This document shows, in pieces, positions 5,466 through 5,631 of a DNA stretch of 5,631 nucleotides. The DNA lies in assembly GCA_013393545.1 (NCBI GenBank), contig JABXHG010000033.1, positions 1 to 5,631 on the forward strand, in the 5' to 3' direction. The notes under the pieces were generated by a model. It searched no databases. It was not told where the DNA came from and was given only the letters and a program-made list of their open reading frames with translations. A program made the position numbers and the translations under genes. The stretch is from Alteromonadaceae bacterium (GTDB taxonomy: Bacteria; Pseudomonadota; Gammaproteobacteria; Pseudomonadales; Oleiphilaceae). Each line of letters begins with the position of its first letter. Within the stretch, counting starts at the first letter, position 1.

Positions 5466-5631
5466 TCAGTCGTGCCCGTCGTCACCGATCACGTAGCGGT
5501 CCGGATCGGCTGCAAGCGTCGCCTTGCCGGTGCCGGACCGGCCGAAGAACCGCCGGGTCTCAACACTTCCGCTCATGTTTGCCGCGCGTTGCATCCACAG
5601 TAAGTCTCTTTCCGCCATCAGGAAGCTCTTC
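5466..5631 (-). pseudogene. pckA: degraded pckA middle region upstream of an in-frame stop
   Basis: Translated in the same frame, these 55 codons still align residue for residue with the expected pckA sequence, but with many unusual changes. FFGRSGTGKATLAADPDRY replaces FFGLSGTGKTTLSADxxRY, IGDDGHD-stop replaces IGDDEHGW, and MQRAANMSGS replaces MHCAANIGEE. The P-loop lysine and GDD survive, while the Trp codon of the GDDEHGW motif is read as TGA and several near-invariant residues (H, C, L, G, E) are changed. No net insertion or deletion is needed over the stretch. It may be a decaying pseudogene, a recombined segment from a diverged copy, or low-quality sequence at a contig end. The sharp contrast with the clean sequence left of about 5453 is notable. 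The rest of the gene lies outside the window. Confidence 0.7.

Noticed and set aside
4815..5603. 262-codon plus-strand open frame opposite pckA
   Set aside because: It is antisense to a well-conserved enzyme. Its product is a repetitive Val/Gly/Ala-rich string typical of reading a G+C-rich gene backwards.
1..5631. CRISPR array, insertion sequence or transposase
   Set aside because: No regularly spaced repeats, transposase motifs or paired terminal repeats with target duplications were seen.

Overview
The window looks like chromosomal DNA of a gammaproteobacterium, Pseudomonas or a relative. The main clue is the ATP-type phosphoenolpyruvate carboxykinase at the right edge. It reads like the Pseudomonas-type enzyme ([41 protein letters not shown]-terminal AGPKL) and is G+C-rich (39 of 60 bases counted at 4741-4800). 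The centre is visibly A+T-richer (22 of 60 at 1561-1620, 25 of 60 at 2041-2100), which suggests an accessory insert. The genus cannot be fixed from the sequence alone.

Layout, left to right. (1) Bases 1-90 resemble part of 23S rRNA domain I, and the match stops abruptly. (2) A leftward two-gene unit follows: a peptidoglycan-binding/M15 zinc peptidase (1495-623), then a lipoprotein (615-121) whose ribosome binding site lies in the end of the peptidase gene. (3) A 473-base A+T-rich divergent intergenic region (1496-1968) carries candidate promoters in both directions. (4) A rightward four-gene unit comes next: two tandem paralogous exported proteins (DUF6795-like), a class 3 lipase with a complete Ser-Asp-His triad and a hydrophobic C-terminal extension, and a 101-residue protein of unknown function. 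(5) A 26-bp perfect hairpin separates this unit from (6) pckA on the minus strand. Its C-terminal half is intact, but it is interrupted by an in-frame TGA at 5466-5468. Beyond that, the remaining pckA sequence is recognisable and in frame but has lost many conserved residues.

Interpretation (inference). The two divergent units look like two effector-immunity modules of the kind carried by type VI secretion systems. One pairs a wall-cleaving enzyme without a Sec signal with a periplasm-facing lipoprotein. The other pairs a lipase without a Sec signal with two exported candidate inhibitors. No VgrG, PAAR, Hcp or other secretion gene lies in the window, so the link to type VI secretion is unproven. 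Both edges carry degraded-looking copies of normally very conserved genes (23S rRNA, pckA). That may reflect real gene remnants flanking an island, or poor sequence or misassembly at contig ends.
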